64,000 bases of DNA, taken from Polynucleobacter yangtzensis. Its GTDB lineage: Bacteria > Pseudomonadota > Gammaproteobacteria > Burkholderiales > Burkholderiaceae. A program made the translations under genes and the position numbers. The notes under the pieces are model-generated. The model made no database searches. It saw only the letters and a list, made by a program, of their open reading frames with translations, and was not told the origin of the DNA. The DNA is taken from positions 278 through 64,277 of the forward strand of contig NZ_LOJI01000040.1 of the NCBI RefSeq assembly GCF_001595965.1, written 5' to 3'. Every line of letters begins with the position of its first letter. Position 1 is the stretch's first letter. Of this stretch, positions 1 to 10,469 are shown piece by piece.

Positions 1-145
1 GAATTGAATAAATCTGAATAGACTTTAATAAAAATGTCTTTGAAATCAATGAGTGGTCTTGCAATAAATTATTATTGATTACAAAAGAATCAGTAAATTC
101 CTACAGGGAATCCCCCTAAGGATTTCTGGCGCTTTTTATAAAAAA

Positions 146-907
146 CTACTGAGCAGCAATCAGATTGAGTATTTCTGCAGCTGCCGCTAAGCCACAGGCA
201 GCAGTAACCATCACCGTAGAGCCATAGCCGGAGCAAGCCAAGCCACCGCTAGAAGCACCTGCACGTGGCTCGTGAGAGTAGATGGCGCGAATGCCAATCT
301 TTTTCTTAAGATTTCTGGAAAAGCCGTGATCTTGTCTTAGCCCTTGGCGCACCTTAGCTAGTAAAGCATCTTGTTCAGTGCGCGAGAGATCTTCGCAACG
401 CACGGATGTGGGATCCGATTTTCCGCCGGCAGCGCCACACATGACTAATGCACGCTGATTTTTAACAGCCCAAACAGATAAAGCAATTTTGGTTTGCACT
501 GAATCAGTGGCATCTAGCACCAATGCATTTTCTGGAATGAGTCGATCGAGATTTTCTGGTTCTAAAAACTCATCACAAGAAGTGAGCTTGATTTCTGGAT
601 TAATTTGCAGAATGCGTTGCGTCATTGCCTCAACTTTTGCTTTGCCGTACTGCCCCTCCAAAGCATGCAATTGTCGGTTTGTGTTGCTCTCGGCAATATG
701 ATCAAAATCAATCAAGACTAAATGTCCTATGCCAGTGCGCGCTAAAGCCTCGGCAGCCCAAGAGCCAACTCCTCCTAGACCCGCAACCACTACAGTGGCA
801 TTCAGAAAACGCTCGCGCAGTTCTGGCCCGTAGAGTCTGGAGACTCCGCCAAAACGACGATTTTCTAAGCTGCCCTCTGCCTTATCTTCTGCCTTGTCTT
901 CTGCCAT
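146..907 (-). CDS. tcdA: tRNA threonylcarbamoyladenosine dehydratase (TcdA/CsdL, ThiF/E1-like)
   Basis: Cytosolic E1-like enzyme that uses ATP to dehydrate t6A37 of tRNA to its cyclic form (family knowledge). The 253-residue product has the Rossmann nucleotide-binding motif GLGGVGS at residues 43-49, then the acidic strand LIDFD and the NTNRQ segment diagnostic of the ThiF/MoeB/TcdA family. The C-terminal part, with SGYGSTVMVTAACG, matches TcdA rather than MoeB or ThiF, and no ThiS or MoaD partner is adjacent. The N-terminus starts with a short charged repeat (AEDKAEDKAEG) encoded by tandem 12-base units, probably a disordered tail. It is divergent from pdxH with only 22 bases between the start codons. 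Confidence 0.88.
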   Translation of the reverse strand: MAEDKAEDKAEGSLENRRFGGVSRLYGPELRERFLNATVVVAGLGGVGSWAAEALARTGIGHLVLIDFDHIAESNTNRQLHALEGQYGKAKVEAMTQRILQINPEIKLTSCDEFLEPENLDRLIPENALVLDATDSVQTKIALSVWAVKNQRALVMCGAAGGKSDPTSVRCEDLSRTEQDALLAKVRQGLRQDHGFSRNLKKKIGIRAIYSHEPRAGASSGGLACSGYGSTVMVTAACGLAAAAEILNLIAAQ

Positions 908-929
908 AGCTTCTCTTTATACTGAATAA

Positions 930-1565
930 ATGGACTCCATTGCTCAACTCCGCAAAAACTATACCTTTGGCCAGCTATCAGAGACCGAAGTGCCTCAGGA
1001 CCCCTTGCAGCTTTTTCAACTCTGGTTTGAACAAGCAATGAAGGCGGAGTGCCCGGAACCCAACTCCATGACCCTGGCAACAGCAGATCAAGCAGGAAAT
1101 CCATCAGCCCGTATTGTCTTACTAAAAGGTGCCGATCAAAATGGCTTTACCTTTTTTACTAACTACGAAAGCCAAAAAGGCCGGGATTTAGCCATTCGCC
1201 CGCAGGCAGCCCTACTATTTCATTGGCATGAACTGGAGCGACAGGTGCGCATTCAGGGTGTTGTTGAGAAGGTAACCGCCGCTGAGAGCGATGAATACTT
1301 CCACTCCCGTCCACCTGCTTCCAGAATTGGTGCCTGGGCCTCGCCTCAAAGTGCAACTATCCCAAACCGCGAGTTCTTGGAAGAAGCAGAGAAACGCTTT
1401 AAGGCTGAATTTGGTGACAAGCCCCCTCGTCCAGAGCACTGGGGTGGTTATCGTCTACGCCCTACTGAAATTGAATTCTGGCAGGGGCGCCCTTCGAGAC
1501 TGCATGACCGCATGCACTACAAACTAGATGGAAATCAGTGGCATGTGAACCGCTTAGCGCCTTAA
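930..1565 (+). CDS. pdxH: Pyridoxamine 5'-phosphate oxidase
   Basis: FMN-dependent oxidase that makes pyridoxal 5'-phosphate from PNP or PMP, the last step of vitamin B6 synthesis and salvage. The 211-residue length is close to the usual 210-220. Recognisable blocks are [10 protein letters not shown] and [10 protein letters not shown] (FMN site), [14 protein letters not shown], and the C-terminal signature ending [11 protein letters not shown] and RLAP, which is characteristic of PdxH. The gene is monocistronic, divergent from tcdA and convergent with msrA (12 bases between the stops). No anomaly seen. Confidence 0.95.
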   Translation: MDSIAQLRKNYTFGQLSETEVPQDPLQLFQLWFEQAMKAECPEPNSMTLATADQAGNPSARIVLLKGADQNGFTFFTNYESQKGRDLAIRPQAALLFHWHELERQVRIQGVVEKVTAAESDEYFHSRPPASRIGAWASPQSATIPNREFLEEAEKRFKAEFGDKPPRPEHWGGYRLRPTEIEFWQGRPSRLHDRMHYKLDGNQWHVNRLAP

Positions 1566-1577
1566 GCTTTTATAGAT

Positions 1578-2150
1578 TTAGGAATACTGGGGCGCAATCA
1601 TCGATTTAAATTTCGCTCTAAATTTAGCCAACTTGGGCGCAACCACCGCCATGCAATACCCTTGATTAGGGTGCTGCTGAAAATAATTCTGGTGATAGTC
1701 TTCTGCCGGATAAATAGTTGGCGCATCTTCAATCTGCGTAACTACAGGATTGGAGTAGATTTTCGATTCCTCTAACTCCCTTACTACTTCATGTGCAATC
1801 TTGGTTTGCTCATCGCTATGCGTAAAGATGACGGAACGATATTGGGTGCCATGATCATTTCCTTGATAGTTCAAAGTGGTTGGATCATGAATCACAAAGA
1901 AGATTTCTAGCAAATCTCGAAATGAAACCACTTGTGGATCAAACAAAATATCCACAATCTCCGCATGGCCAGATAGGCCAGTACAGACAGCTTCATAAGT
2001 CGGATTAGGTCTCGCACCACCGGCGTAACCAGAAACCACGGATTTCACCCCGGTAATTTGCTGATAAACCGCCTCAAGACACCAAAAACAGCCCCCACCG
2101 AGGGTTGCGCGCTCAAAAAGGGGTTCGTTTTTATTGATATTTGTTTCCAT
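1578..2150 (-). CDS. msrA: Peptide-methionine (S)-S-oxide reductase
   Basis: Repairs oxidised methionine (S-sulfoxide) in proteins. The 190-residue protein carries the catalytic GCFW motif at residues 20-23 (nucleophilic Cys21), followed by the family blocks VVSGYAGG, GHAEIV and the HDPTTLNYQGNDHGTQYRS region. The C-terminal AEDYHQNYFQQHPNQGYC includes the Cys commonly used as resolving residue. It reads toward pdxH and is divergent from the aldehyde dehydrogenase at 2200. No msrB is fused or adjacent. Confidence 0.95.
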   Translation of the reverse strand: METNINKNEPLFERATLGGGCFWCLEAVYQQITGVKSVVSGYAGGARPNPTYEAVCTGLSGHAEIVDILFDPQVVSFRDLLEIFFVIHDPTTLNYQGNDHGTQYRSVIFTHSDEQTKIAHEVVRELEESKIYSNPVVTQIEDAPTIYPAEDYHQNYFQQHPNQGYCMAVVAPKLAKFRAKFKSMIAPQYS

Positions 2151-2199
2151 GGCTTTATCCTAATGCCTTATTCCAATGTCTGCCAACCAATAATCCCCT

Positions 2200-3597
2200 A
2201 TGAATCGCTTCACCATCCAGCTCGACGAAATTAAAGCAGCCTTTGCTGCCGAACCAAATCCTACGATTGACGTCAGGTTAGATCGCATTGCTCGCATTGA
2301 AAAAATGATTGATGCCAATGAAGAGAAAATTTGCAAAGCTCTTGAGGCAGACTTTGGCGTACGCCATTCCGTAGAGACAAGACTTGCTGAATGCCAGATG
2401 ATTTATCAGGCATGCAAATATACACGCAAGCACCTTAAAGAATGGATGAAGCCTGAGCAAAGAGAAGTGCCTTTTCATATGGGCGCTTCACATGCCTATG
2501 TTGAAAGTCAGCCACTTGGTGTAGTTGGTATTTTGAGCCCATGGAACTATCCTGTTCAATTAGCCCTCATTCCGGCGATCGCTGCTTTTGCTGCTGGTAA
2601 TCGCGTTTGGCTAAAACCATCTGAACGCAGTTCACGCACCTCCGGATTTGTTGCGAGCTTAATTCAAGAATATTTCCACCCATCAGAGTTTTGTGTCACT
2701 ACTGGGGGCCCGGATGTAGCCGAGCAATTTGCAGCGCTGCCTTTTGATCACCTCTTCTTTACTGGCTCCGGCACAATCGGTAAAAAGGTGATGCGCGCCG
2801 CAGCAGAGAACCTTACGCCGGTCACACTGGAGCTAGGTGGTACAACTCCCGTCATCATTGATAAGAGCGCCAAACTCAAAGACGCGGCTGCCTCGATCAC
2901 CTATGGCAAGTTGCTAAATGGCGGACAAACCTGCATTGCGCCAGACTATGTGTTGCTTGAACCAAGCCTTCAAGATGCATTTATTCAAGAGTTACAAGCT
3001 GCAGCACAAACTCAATTTAGCAATCCTGCGGAATTAACAGGCCCGATTGATGAAAGACAACTGGAGTACTGGCAGCACTTAGTGAGTGATGCACTAGATC
3101 GTGGAGCCAAAGCAATTCCTCTCCTTAATAACCCGGGCGCCGGCGCACGACCTTTTGAGCCAATTGCATTGATCAACGTTTCGCCAGAAGCGCGCATTCT
3201 TCATGAAGAAATCTTTGGGCCTATTCTGCCAATCGTGACTGTTGCCGATACCTCTGCAGCGATTGCTTATGTCAATAACAAACCAAATCCACTTGCTTTG
3301 TATTGGTTTGGTAAAGACAAAAAGAATATGAAGCAGGTTTTGAGTGAGACTCGCTCTGGCGGGGTTACCGTCAATGACACACTACTTCACATCACCATTG
3401 AAGATCTACCTTTTGGTGGTGTTGGTGCCAGCGGCATGGGTAGCTATCACGGTAAAGCAGGCTTTGATACCTTTAGCCACCAGAAGTCGATTCTTGAAGT
3501 ACGCGGTTTCTTTGGTTTGAATTTCTTCAAAGGTACAAAAACAGCGCGCCCTCCTTACGGAAAAATGACTGAGTGGTTGTTGGGTTATTTGAAGTAA
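2200..3597 (+). CDS. Aldehyde dehydrogenase family protein (coniferyl-aldehyde-dehydrogenase-like)
   Basis: NAD(P)-dependent oxidation of an aldehyde to a carboxylate. The 465-residue protein has the ALDH fold markers PWNYP (114-118), FTGSGTIGK, the general base Glu211 in ELGG, and the catalytic Cys245 in GGQTCIAPDY. The CIAPDYV context and the short length place it in the class 3 / coniferyl aldehyde dehydrogenase branch rather than the betaine-aldehyde branch. The C-terminus PPYGKMTEWLLGYLK resembles membrane-associated class 3 enzymes. The substrate cannot be read from sequence; a lignin-derived or fatty aldehyde is possible. It is a single gene, convergent with the LysE exporter (4 bases between stops). 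Confidence 0.82.
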   Translation: MNRFTIQLDEIKAAFAAEPNPTIDVRLDRIARIEKMIDANEEKICKALEADFGVRHSVETRLAECQMIYQACKYTRKHLKEWMKPEQREVPFHMGASHAYVESQPLGVVGILSPWNYPVQLALIPAIAAFAAGNRVWLKPSERSSRTSGFVASLIQEYFHPSEFCVTTGGPDVAEQFAALPFDHLFFTGSGTIGKKVMRAAAENLTPVTLELGGTTPVIIDKSAKLKDAAASITYGKLLNGGQTCIAPDYVLLEPSLQDAFIQELQAAAQTQFSNPAELTGPIDERQLEYWQHLVSDALDRGAKAIPLLNNPGAGARPFEPIALINVSPEARILHEEIFGPILPIVTVADTSAAIAYVNNKPNPLALYWFGKDKKNMKQVLSETRSGGVTVNDTLLHITIEDLPFGGVGASGMGSYHGKAGFDTFSHQKSILEVRGFFGLNFFKGTKTARPPYGKMTEWLLGYLK

Positions 3598-3601
3598 ATC
3601 T

Positions 3602-4279
3602 TCAAACGAGAAGCAATCGGATCGCAAACCCAATAAACAAGATGCCTGCTAGCATCCAGAGTGCCGCAGCAAAACGGGGGCGCGATTGAAAGAACCTTAA
3701 AGAGGCTTGGCCCACACCAATGAGGCATGCCAAATAAGCCATGCTCATTATCTGCAGAACAATTGCAAGATAAAAGAAGGTATGCAATGGGCGTACAAAA
3801 TCTGGTCGAATAAATTGCGAGAAGAAAGCAATAAAGAAAAAGATAGCTTTAGGATTGGTGAGCGATAGTGTCAATGCAGCCAATAATGGATGTAAACGCA
3901 TCAAGCGCATTTGAATCTCAGACGTTTTTGCCTCTAAGCCCGATGACCAACGCTGCTGACCATTTCGAAATAAGCCGTAACCCATCCACGCCAAATAGGC
4001 AGCCCCGAGGGTGCGCACAAGACTAAAAATAATGGGCGAAGTAATCAAGATAGATGCCGCCCCTAAAACAACGGCCAACATCAATATCGAATCACCAATA
4101 AAGATGCCGACTGCACCCCATGCGCCAGCACGCCAACCCTTTTGAATGGCAATCGTTAAGACATAAAGCGAATTTGGGCCAGGCAACAAAATAATGAATA
4201 GCGTCCCAAGTAAATAACTTGAGAAATCCACGATACCCGCATTACTGGGCGATAAGAGACTGAGGGTGAGCCATTCCAT
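3602..4279 (-). CDS. LysE/LeuE family amino-acid exporter
   Basis: Inner-membrane exporter of the LysE/RhtB superfamily, 225 residues with about six hydrophobic segments. The family signature LLPGPNSLYVLT lies in the first membrane helix region, followed by GWRAGAWGAVGIFIGD and the AYLAWMGYGLF segment. LSLTNPKAIFFFIAFFSQF in the middle is the typical second signature. The exported amino acid is not determinable; the LPGPNSLYV variant is closest to LeuE-type permeases by eye. It is a stand-alone gene. Confidence 0.85.
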   Translation of the reverse strand: MEWLTLSLLSPSNAGIVDFSSYLLGTLFIILLPGPNSLYVLTIAIQKGWRAGAWGAVGIFIGDSILMLAVVLGAASILITSPIIFSLVRTLGAAYLAWMGYGLFRNGQQRWSSGLEAKTSEIQMRLMRLHPLLAALTLSLTNPKAIFFFIAFFSQFIRPDFVRPLHTFFYLAIVLQIMSMAYLACLIGVGQASLRFFQSRPRFAAALWMLAGILFIGFAIRLLLV

Positions 4280-4446
4280 CGCTCAATCATATAATTAATT
4301 CGGGAAAACCCTTGTAATCGAGCTCTCAAACTGTCATAATGGGAGGCTTTTTTAAGCAATTTGATTCATCGCCCCCCAGCTCTATTTCAGCGTACCGTTT
4401 AGAAGTCATAAACACAGAAGTCACAAAAACGCGCTGCCGCTTGTCT

Positions 4447-4525
4447 GATGGTCGATGCCTTTGACCATCGCACCCTATAAAAAACCATGGGTGCAACATA
4501 CGGAGACATCCCTTAAAGGGGATGT
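4447..4525 (+). promoter_or_regulatory. Structured 5' leader of the DEAD-box helicase gene: three consecutive hairpins
   Basis: Three inverted repeats follow one another directly upstream of the helicase. They are GATGGTC/GACCATC (4447-4453 with 4463-4469), GCACCC/GGGTGC (4470-4475 with 4489-4494) and ACATCCC/GGGATGT (4506-4512 with 4519-4525, loop TTAAAG). The last hairpin contains the purine-rich ribosome binding site (AAAGGGG, 4515-4521), so it could hide it. Pairing is seen directly in the sequence; a regulatory role, such as cold response or autoregulation by the helicase, is inference. Confidence 0.5.
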
Positions 4526-4533
4526 GTAATAGC

Positions 4534-6054
<1,521 letters not shown>

Positions 6055-6056
6055 AA

Positions 6057-6629
6057 ATGATTCGCCGTAATCGTCTCCGTTCTGCATGGAATCGAGTCGG
6101 TTCCGGTGAAATCCATCGGGCGCCACGCGAGTGGCAACCTTGGCTAAGCGATACCGGGTCTCTCACCCAAAAAATTGAGAAAGCAATTGGGCAAAAACTA
6201 GAAGTACAGGTTTTGCGTGACTGCCCTCAATCACTTAATAGCGACGAAAGTCGCTATTTTCATTTCAAGCTAAGGCGTTGTAGAGTGCGTGAAGTGCTTC
6301 TTTGCGCCAACGGAACTCCTTTGGTCATGGCACATAGCGTCATACCCACCTTGAGCTCTAGCGGCAGTAATCATGGGGTCCTACGCCTAGGCACAAAGCC
6401 TCTCGGGGCTGTCTTGTTTGCCAAAACCCGCAAGCACTCAAAAGCAAGGCCTCCGCGAGACATAGCTCGTTTAGATAAAAGCAGTGAATTGTGGAAAAAG
6501 TCTTCCAAGCATCTTTCTGGTTTGAGTTCACCACTATGGGCACGACGCACCCTCTATCGATTAAAGGGTCACCCTATTTTGGTAAATGAAATTTTCTTAC
6601 CTGCTTTATTGGTTGCTGTGAAGTTTTAG
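6057..6629 (+). CDS. ubiC: Chorismate--pyruvate lyase
   Basis: Converts chorismate to 4-hydroxybenzoate and pyruvate, the first committed step of ubiquinone synthesis. The 190-residue protein shows the divergent UbiC pattern: an N-terminal W..WL.D.GSLT segment, REVLL..NG.PLV.A.S in the middle, a glycine-rich LGTKPLGAVLF block, ARRTLYRL, and the C-terminal LVNEIFLPALL containing the conserved glutamate. It starts two bases after the helicase stop, so it is probably read from the same transcript, and it converges on hemD. No ubiA is nearby. Confidence 0.82.
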   Translation: MIRRNRLRSAWNRVGSGEIHRAPREWQPWLSDTGSLTQKIEKAIGQKLEVQVLRDCPQSLNSDESRYFHFKLRRCRVREVLLCANGTPLVMAHSVIPTLSSSGSNHGVLRLGTKPLGAVLFAKTRKHSKARPPRDIARLDKSSELWKKSSKHLSGLSSPLWARRTLYRLKGHPILVNEIFLPALLVAVKF

Positions 6630-6645
6630 CTTTTTGTTTTTGCTT

Positions 6646-7470
6646 TTAGATTGTTAACCAAGCTAAAGTGGATTTAATCAAAGCTTCATCACCAGGCTCA
6701 CTGGTAAAGACTTCACCAAATCCAATTAACTCAGCTGCATCAGCAATATTGTGATGTGGGCATAGCGCGCTAGCAGAATTGAGGTTTTGGATAAACTGAT
6801 CTTTCATGACTTCACCTAGATAACGCACCGCCTCAGAAGAAGTCAGCAACCAAAGAGATTTGCTTAAATCCATTTCTCGCACGAGATGCCAAGCGGGGTT
6901 ATCTAGATCCAAGGGCACACGGCTGTAGGTGGAAATAGCCTCTACAGCAGCGCCAGCCTTTGTTAATGTGTCAGCCAGCCAATCACGACCGCCCTCACCT
7001 TTAAAGATCACCACCTTTTTCTTCTGCCAATTCCATTGAAGGGCTTGAAGCTCCTGCCACAAACCCTCAGAGTCCCAGTTCTCATTATTTTTAGGGATGA
7101 TGATGGGGGTAGGATTTTCTTCTAAACCAATGCCATGGTTTTTTAAAGCTAAATGACTACTGCCACCCATCACACCAATGGGAATAATCTTTTTGGAAAA
7201 GTCTTGCCAGTCTCGTTCCAATAAACGCATCACGCTTTCAATGGCATTGGGACTAACAAATATAACTAGATCGGCATCACTCAATACAGCCGCAATATGG
7301 TCCGCCAAATGTTCGTCCGACCTTGGAACAATGGTGAGTAAAGGTAGCGACAGTATCTCCGGAAGACTACGTTTCCCTACTCCGCTCGCTTCGATTGCAC
7401 GAGTGAGGACCTCAATCAGCTGGCGAGCTTGGCCACTAGGTCTGGTAACGACAATCGTTTTAGTACTCAT
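6646..7470 (-). CDS. hemD: Uroporphyrinogen-III synthase
   Basis: Cyclises hydroxymethylbilane to uroporphyrinogen III in haem and sirohaem synthesis. The family is poorly conserved; support is the N-terminal VTRPSGQARQLI, the FVSPNAIESV block, VVIFKGEGGRDWLADTL (equivalent to the conserved GxGGRxxL), the following Y.R.P, and WLLTSSEAVRYL. Its position right after hemC (14 bases between hemC stop and this start) is decisive. Length is 274 residues. No hemX/hemY tail follows; the next gene is the convergent ubiC. Confidence 0.9.
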   Translation of the reverse strand: MSTKTIVVTRPSGQARQLIEVLTRAIEASGVGKRSLPEILSLPLLTIVPRSDEHLADHIAAVLSDADLVIFVSPNAIESVMRLLERDWQDFSKKIIPIGVMGGSSHLALKNHGIGLEENPTPIIIPKNNENWDSEGLWQELQALQWNWQKKKVVIFKGEGGRDWLADTLTKAGAAVEAISTYSRVPLDLDNPAWHLVREMDLSKSLWLLTSSEAVRYLGEVMKDQFIQNLNSASALCPHHNIADAAELIGFGEVFTSEPGDEALIKSTLAWLTI

Positions 7471-7484
7471 CGCTACTAATGCGT

Positions 7485-8450
7485 TTATTTAGAAATCTTT
7501 GGGATTAGGTCTGCTGCACCCTGTGACAGCAGATCTTTTGCAACTGCAAGACCTAGGGCTTCCGCATCCTCAACTGATTTCACTTGCGCACTGCCGTTAG
7601 CAAGACAAATAGATTTGCCATCGGTGCTTGCGACAAATGAGCGAATCTGCATTTGATTTTGATCCCAGACAGCGTGTGCAGCGAGCGGCACTTCACATGA
7701 GCCACCCAACTGACGTGACACCATGCGCTCAGCAGAAACAGCGAATAGAGTTGGCAAATCATTTAATGGAGCAAGCCATTGCTTGATGTTCGGATGCTTA
7801 CTTAAAGTTTCGATACCCAAAGCGCCCTGACCTGCAGCAGGCGTATAAGGATCATATGGCAAGAATGCACGGATGCGCGACTCCAAACCTAAACGTTTTA
7901 AGCCAGCAGCGGCCAAAATAATGGCTTGGTACTCGCCCTTATCCAATTTACCCATGCGTGTATCTAAATTACCGCGTAGGGGTTGAATCTCGAGATGCGG
8001 AAACTTGGCGCGCAAAACAGATTCACGTCGCAAACTAGATGTACCAACAATCGCTCCAGCAGGAAGATCTTCCAGGCTAGGGTAATCATTAGAAACAAAA
8101 GCGTCTCTTGCATCTTCTCTTGCCATCACACAGGAAAGGTCAAAACCCTCTGGCATCACCATAGGGACATCCTTTAAGGAATGCACTGCCAAATCTGCAC
8201 GACCATCCTCTAGGGCGGTTTCTAGCTCTTTTACAAAAAGACCCTTACCACCCACTTTAGAGAGGGCTCTATCCAAAATCTGGTCACCGCGGGTAGTCAT
8301 CCCCAAAATCTGGACATCGCAGTCCGGATAGAGCTTTTTAAGGCAATCTCGGACGTGCTCAGCCTGCCACATAGCTAGGCGACTTTCACGGGAGGCGATT
8401 ACGAGGCGCTTTGGGGCTGCCGAGGGGGTGGAATTCAGGGTTTGGGACAT
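7485..8450 (-). CDS. hemC: Hydroxymethylbilane synthase (porphobilinogen deaminase)
   Basis: Polymerises four porphobilinogens to hydroxymethylbilane. The ATG at 8450 (MSQTLNS) gives 321 residues and a normal N-terminus; a longer in-frame extension to 8525 would overlap argH on the other strand and has no family counterpart. Motifs: [42 protein letters not shown], and [13 protein letters not shown] with the dipyrromethane-attachment Cys at about residue 252. It forms an operon with hemD. The gap to the divergent argH start is 43 bases, so the promoters must be packed together. Confidence 0.95.
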   Translation of the reverse strand: MSQTLNSTPSAAPKRLVIASRESRLAMWQAEHVRDCLKKLYPDCDVQILGMTTRGDQILDRALSKVGGKGLFVKELETALEDGRADLAVHSLKDVPMVMPEGFDLSCVMAREDARDAFVSNDYPSLEDLPAGAIVGTSSLRRESVLRAKFPHLEIQPLRGNLDTRMGKLDKGEYQAIILAAAGLKRLGLESRIRAFLPYDPYTPAAGQGALGIETLSKHPNIKQWLAPLNDLPTLFAVSAERMVSRQLGGSCEVPLAAHAVWDQNQMQIRSFVASTDGKSICLANGSAQVKSVEDAEALGLAVAKDLLSQGAADLIPKISK

Positions 8451-8493
8451 AACATTTAAAATAATCAAAGACCTACACCAATATACTGTGTTT

Positions 8494-9912
8494 ATGAGCT
8501 CATCAAACAATTCCTTAGACAACAAAGCCCAAGCTTGGTCGGCCCGTTTTGCCGAACCCGTTGACGAACTAGTACAGCGTTATACAGCCTCTATCGGCTT
8601 TGATCAACGCTTTGCGATGGTAGATATCGCTGGATCCCTAGCCCATGCTGAGATGTTGGCAACCCAAAAAATCATTAGCACCCAAGATTTGGCTGATATT
8701 AAAAAGGGAATGGCGCAAATTAAGGGTGAGATCGAGTCCGGTCAATTTAAATGGCAACTCGCCCTTGAGGATGTTCATCTCAATATTGAAGCTCGTCTTA
8801 CTGCCTTGGTTGGTGATGCTGGCAAGCGTTTGCATACCGGTCGTTCACGCAATGACCAAGTAGCAACTGATCTACGTCTTTGGCTTCGTGGCAGCGTCGA
8901 TGACATTGCTGTGACTCTGAAATCTTTACGTGTGGCATTGTTGGATTTGGCTGAGAAGCATGCTTCAACCATCATGCCTGGTCACACCCATTTACAAGTA
9001 GCGCAGCCAATTACATTTGGTCACCACTTGATGGCCTACTATGAAATGTTTAGTCGTGATGCAAGCCGCTTAGCGGATTTGCGTGCGCGCTTTAATCGCC
9101 TGCCTTTAGGTGCCGCTGCATTAGCAGGAACTACTTACCCAATCGATCGCGAGCAAGTCGCCAAAGCGCTTGGGTTTGATGGCATCTGCAATAACTCCTT
9201 GGACGCAGTATCTGATCGTGACTTTGCGATTGAGTTCTGTGCTTTTGCATCCATCTTGATGATGCACGTATCACGCCTTTCTGAAGAGCTCATCCTTTGG
9301 TTGAGCCCACGCTTTGGCTTTATTGATCTACCTGATCGCTTTTGTACTGGCAGCTCAATCATGCCGCAGAAGAAAAATCCTGACGTCCCTGAATTAGCTC
9401 GTGGCAAGACTGGTCGCGTTTATGGTGATTTGATTTCTATGTTGACCCTGATGAAAGGTCAACCGCTTGCCTATAACAAAGATAACCAAGAAGATAAAGA
9501 ACCTTTATTTGATGCTGTAGATACAGTGCAAGATACCTTGCGTATTTTTGCTGACATGGTTCCACACATTGAAGTTAAAGCCGAGGTAATGAAGAAAGCT
9601 GCTGAAGAAGGTTTTGCAACAGCAACAGACTTAGCCGACTACTTGGTTAAAAAAGGCTTAGCCTTCCGTGATGCACATGAAGCTGTAGCACATGCTGTTA
9701 AGGCCTGCGTAGGCAGAAACTGCATGCTGACTGATCTCAGTCTCTCCGAGCTTCGCTTTGCTTGTGGTCTTGATAATCGCCCTGAGTTAATGAGTGATGA
9801 TGTTTTTGCATTGCTCACAGTGGATGGCTCAGTTCAATCACGCCAACACGCAGGTGGCACCGCCCCTGCTCAAGTTCTTGCAGCCATCAAACGGGGTCGT
9901 GCAGATCTCTAA
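8494..9912 (+). CDS. argH: Argininosuccinate lyase
   Basis: Last step of arginine synthesis: argininosuccinate to arginine plus fumarate. The 472-residue protein starts at ATG 8494 (MSSSNNS); the upstream in-frame ATG at 8428 lies inside hemC. Fumarase/aspartase superfamily signature [12 protein letters not shown] is present with preceding block [16 protein letters not shown] and [10 protein letters not shown], which carries the catalytic His. The gene is followed after 5 bases by the TRAP small permease, suggesting co-transcription. Confidence 0.96.
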   Translation: MSSSNNSLDNKAQAWSARFAEPVDELVQRYTASIGFDQRFAMVDIAGSLAHAEMLATQKIISTQDLADIKKGMAQIKGEIESGQFKWQLALEDVHLNIEARLTALVGDAGKRLHTGRSRNDQVATDLRLWLRGSVDDIAVTLKSLRVALLDLAEKHASTIMPGHTHLQVAQPITFGHHLMAYYEMFSRDASRLADLRARFNRLPLGAAALAGTTYPIDREQVAKALGFDGICNNSLDAVSDRDFAIEFCAFASILMMHVSRLSEELILWLSPRFGFIDLPDRFCTGSSIMPQKKNPDVPELARGKTGRVYGDLISMLTLMKGQPLAYNKDNQEDKEPLFDAVDTVQDTLRIFADMVPHIEVKAEVMKKAAEEGFATATDLADYLVKKGLAFRDAHEAVAHAVKACVGRNCMLTDLSLSELRFACGLDNRPELMSDDVFALLTVDGSVQSRQHAGGTAPAQVLAAIKRGRADL

Positions 9913-9917
9913 ATTGC

Positions 9918-10469
9918 ATGGGGTTTTGTTCCAAACTCTCTGCAGGCATTGATCGCGTAAACCAGCTTCTGGGTAAGGCAGCAAGCATGATGATTTTGCT
10001 GTCTTGCGTAGTTTCAGCAGCCAATGCACTTCTGCGCTATGGATTAGATATCAGCAACAACTGGCCACTTGAGCTGCAGTGGTACCTCTTTGCTGCCGCA
10101 GTCATGCTTGGCGCCTCCTACACACTAAGACGCAACGAGCACGTTCGGGTTGATTTAATTTATTCCCAGCTTTCTGATCGTGGTCGTTTATGGGTCGATC
10201 TCTTTGGCTTAACTTTCTTTTTGATGCCGGCATGCCTATTGTTTGCATGGCTCTCATGGACCACTCTTTTTTATCCATCTTGGTTAGTGATGGAACATTC
10301 GCTAAACTCCGGTGGATTAGCGCGTTACCCCATTAAGTTTGTAGTTCCATTTGGATTTTTCATGCTGAGCCTACAAGGCTTATCTGAAATCATCAAACGT
10401 ATCGGTGCACTCAAAGGTGACATTACCTTGCCCGCCGAAGACCTTCGTTACGAAAAGCCGATGCAATGA
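9918..10469 (+). CDS. dctQ: TRAP transporter small permease (DctQ-like)
   Basis: Small four-helix membrane subunit of a tripartite ATP-independent periplasmic transporter, 183 residues. It shows NWPLELQWYLFAAAVMLGASYTLR followed by N.HVRVDL, the hallmark of DctQ proteins, and four hydrophobic segments. It overlaps dctM by 4 bases (10466-10469). TRAP systems usually import organic acids; the receptor (DctP) that sets specificity is not in this window. Confidence 0.88.
   Translation: MGFCSKLSAGIDRVNQLLGKAASMMILLSCVVSAANALLRYGLDISNNWPLELQWYLFAAAVMLGASYTLRRNEHVRVDLIYSQLSDRGRLWVDLFGLTFFLMPACLLFAWLSWTTLFYPSWLVMEHSLNSGGLARYPIKFVVPFGFFMLSLQGLSEIIKRIGALKGDITLPAEDLRYEKPMQ

Noticed and set aside
1-145. 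Possible end of a gene or terminator at the left edge
   Set aside because: AT-rich sequence with only a weak AATCC/GGATT pairing near 109-124; no open frame of note and no convincing T-run, so nothing is annotated.
8451-8525. N-terminal extension of hemC by 25 residues
   Set aside because: It overlaps the argH start on the other strand and has no counterpart in the family; ATG 8450 gives the normal protein.
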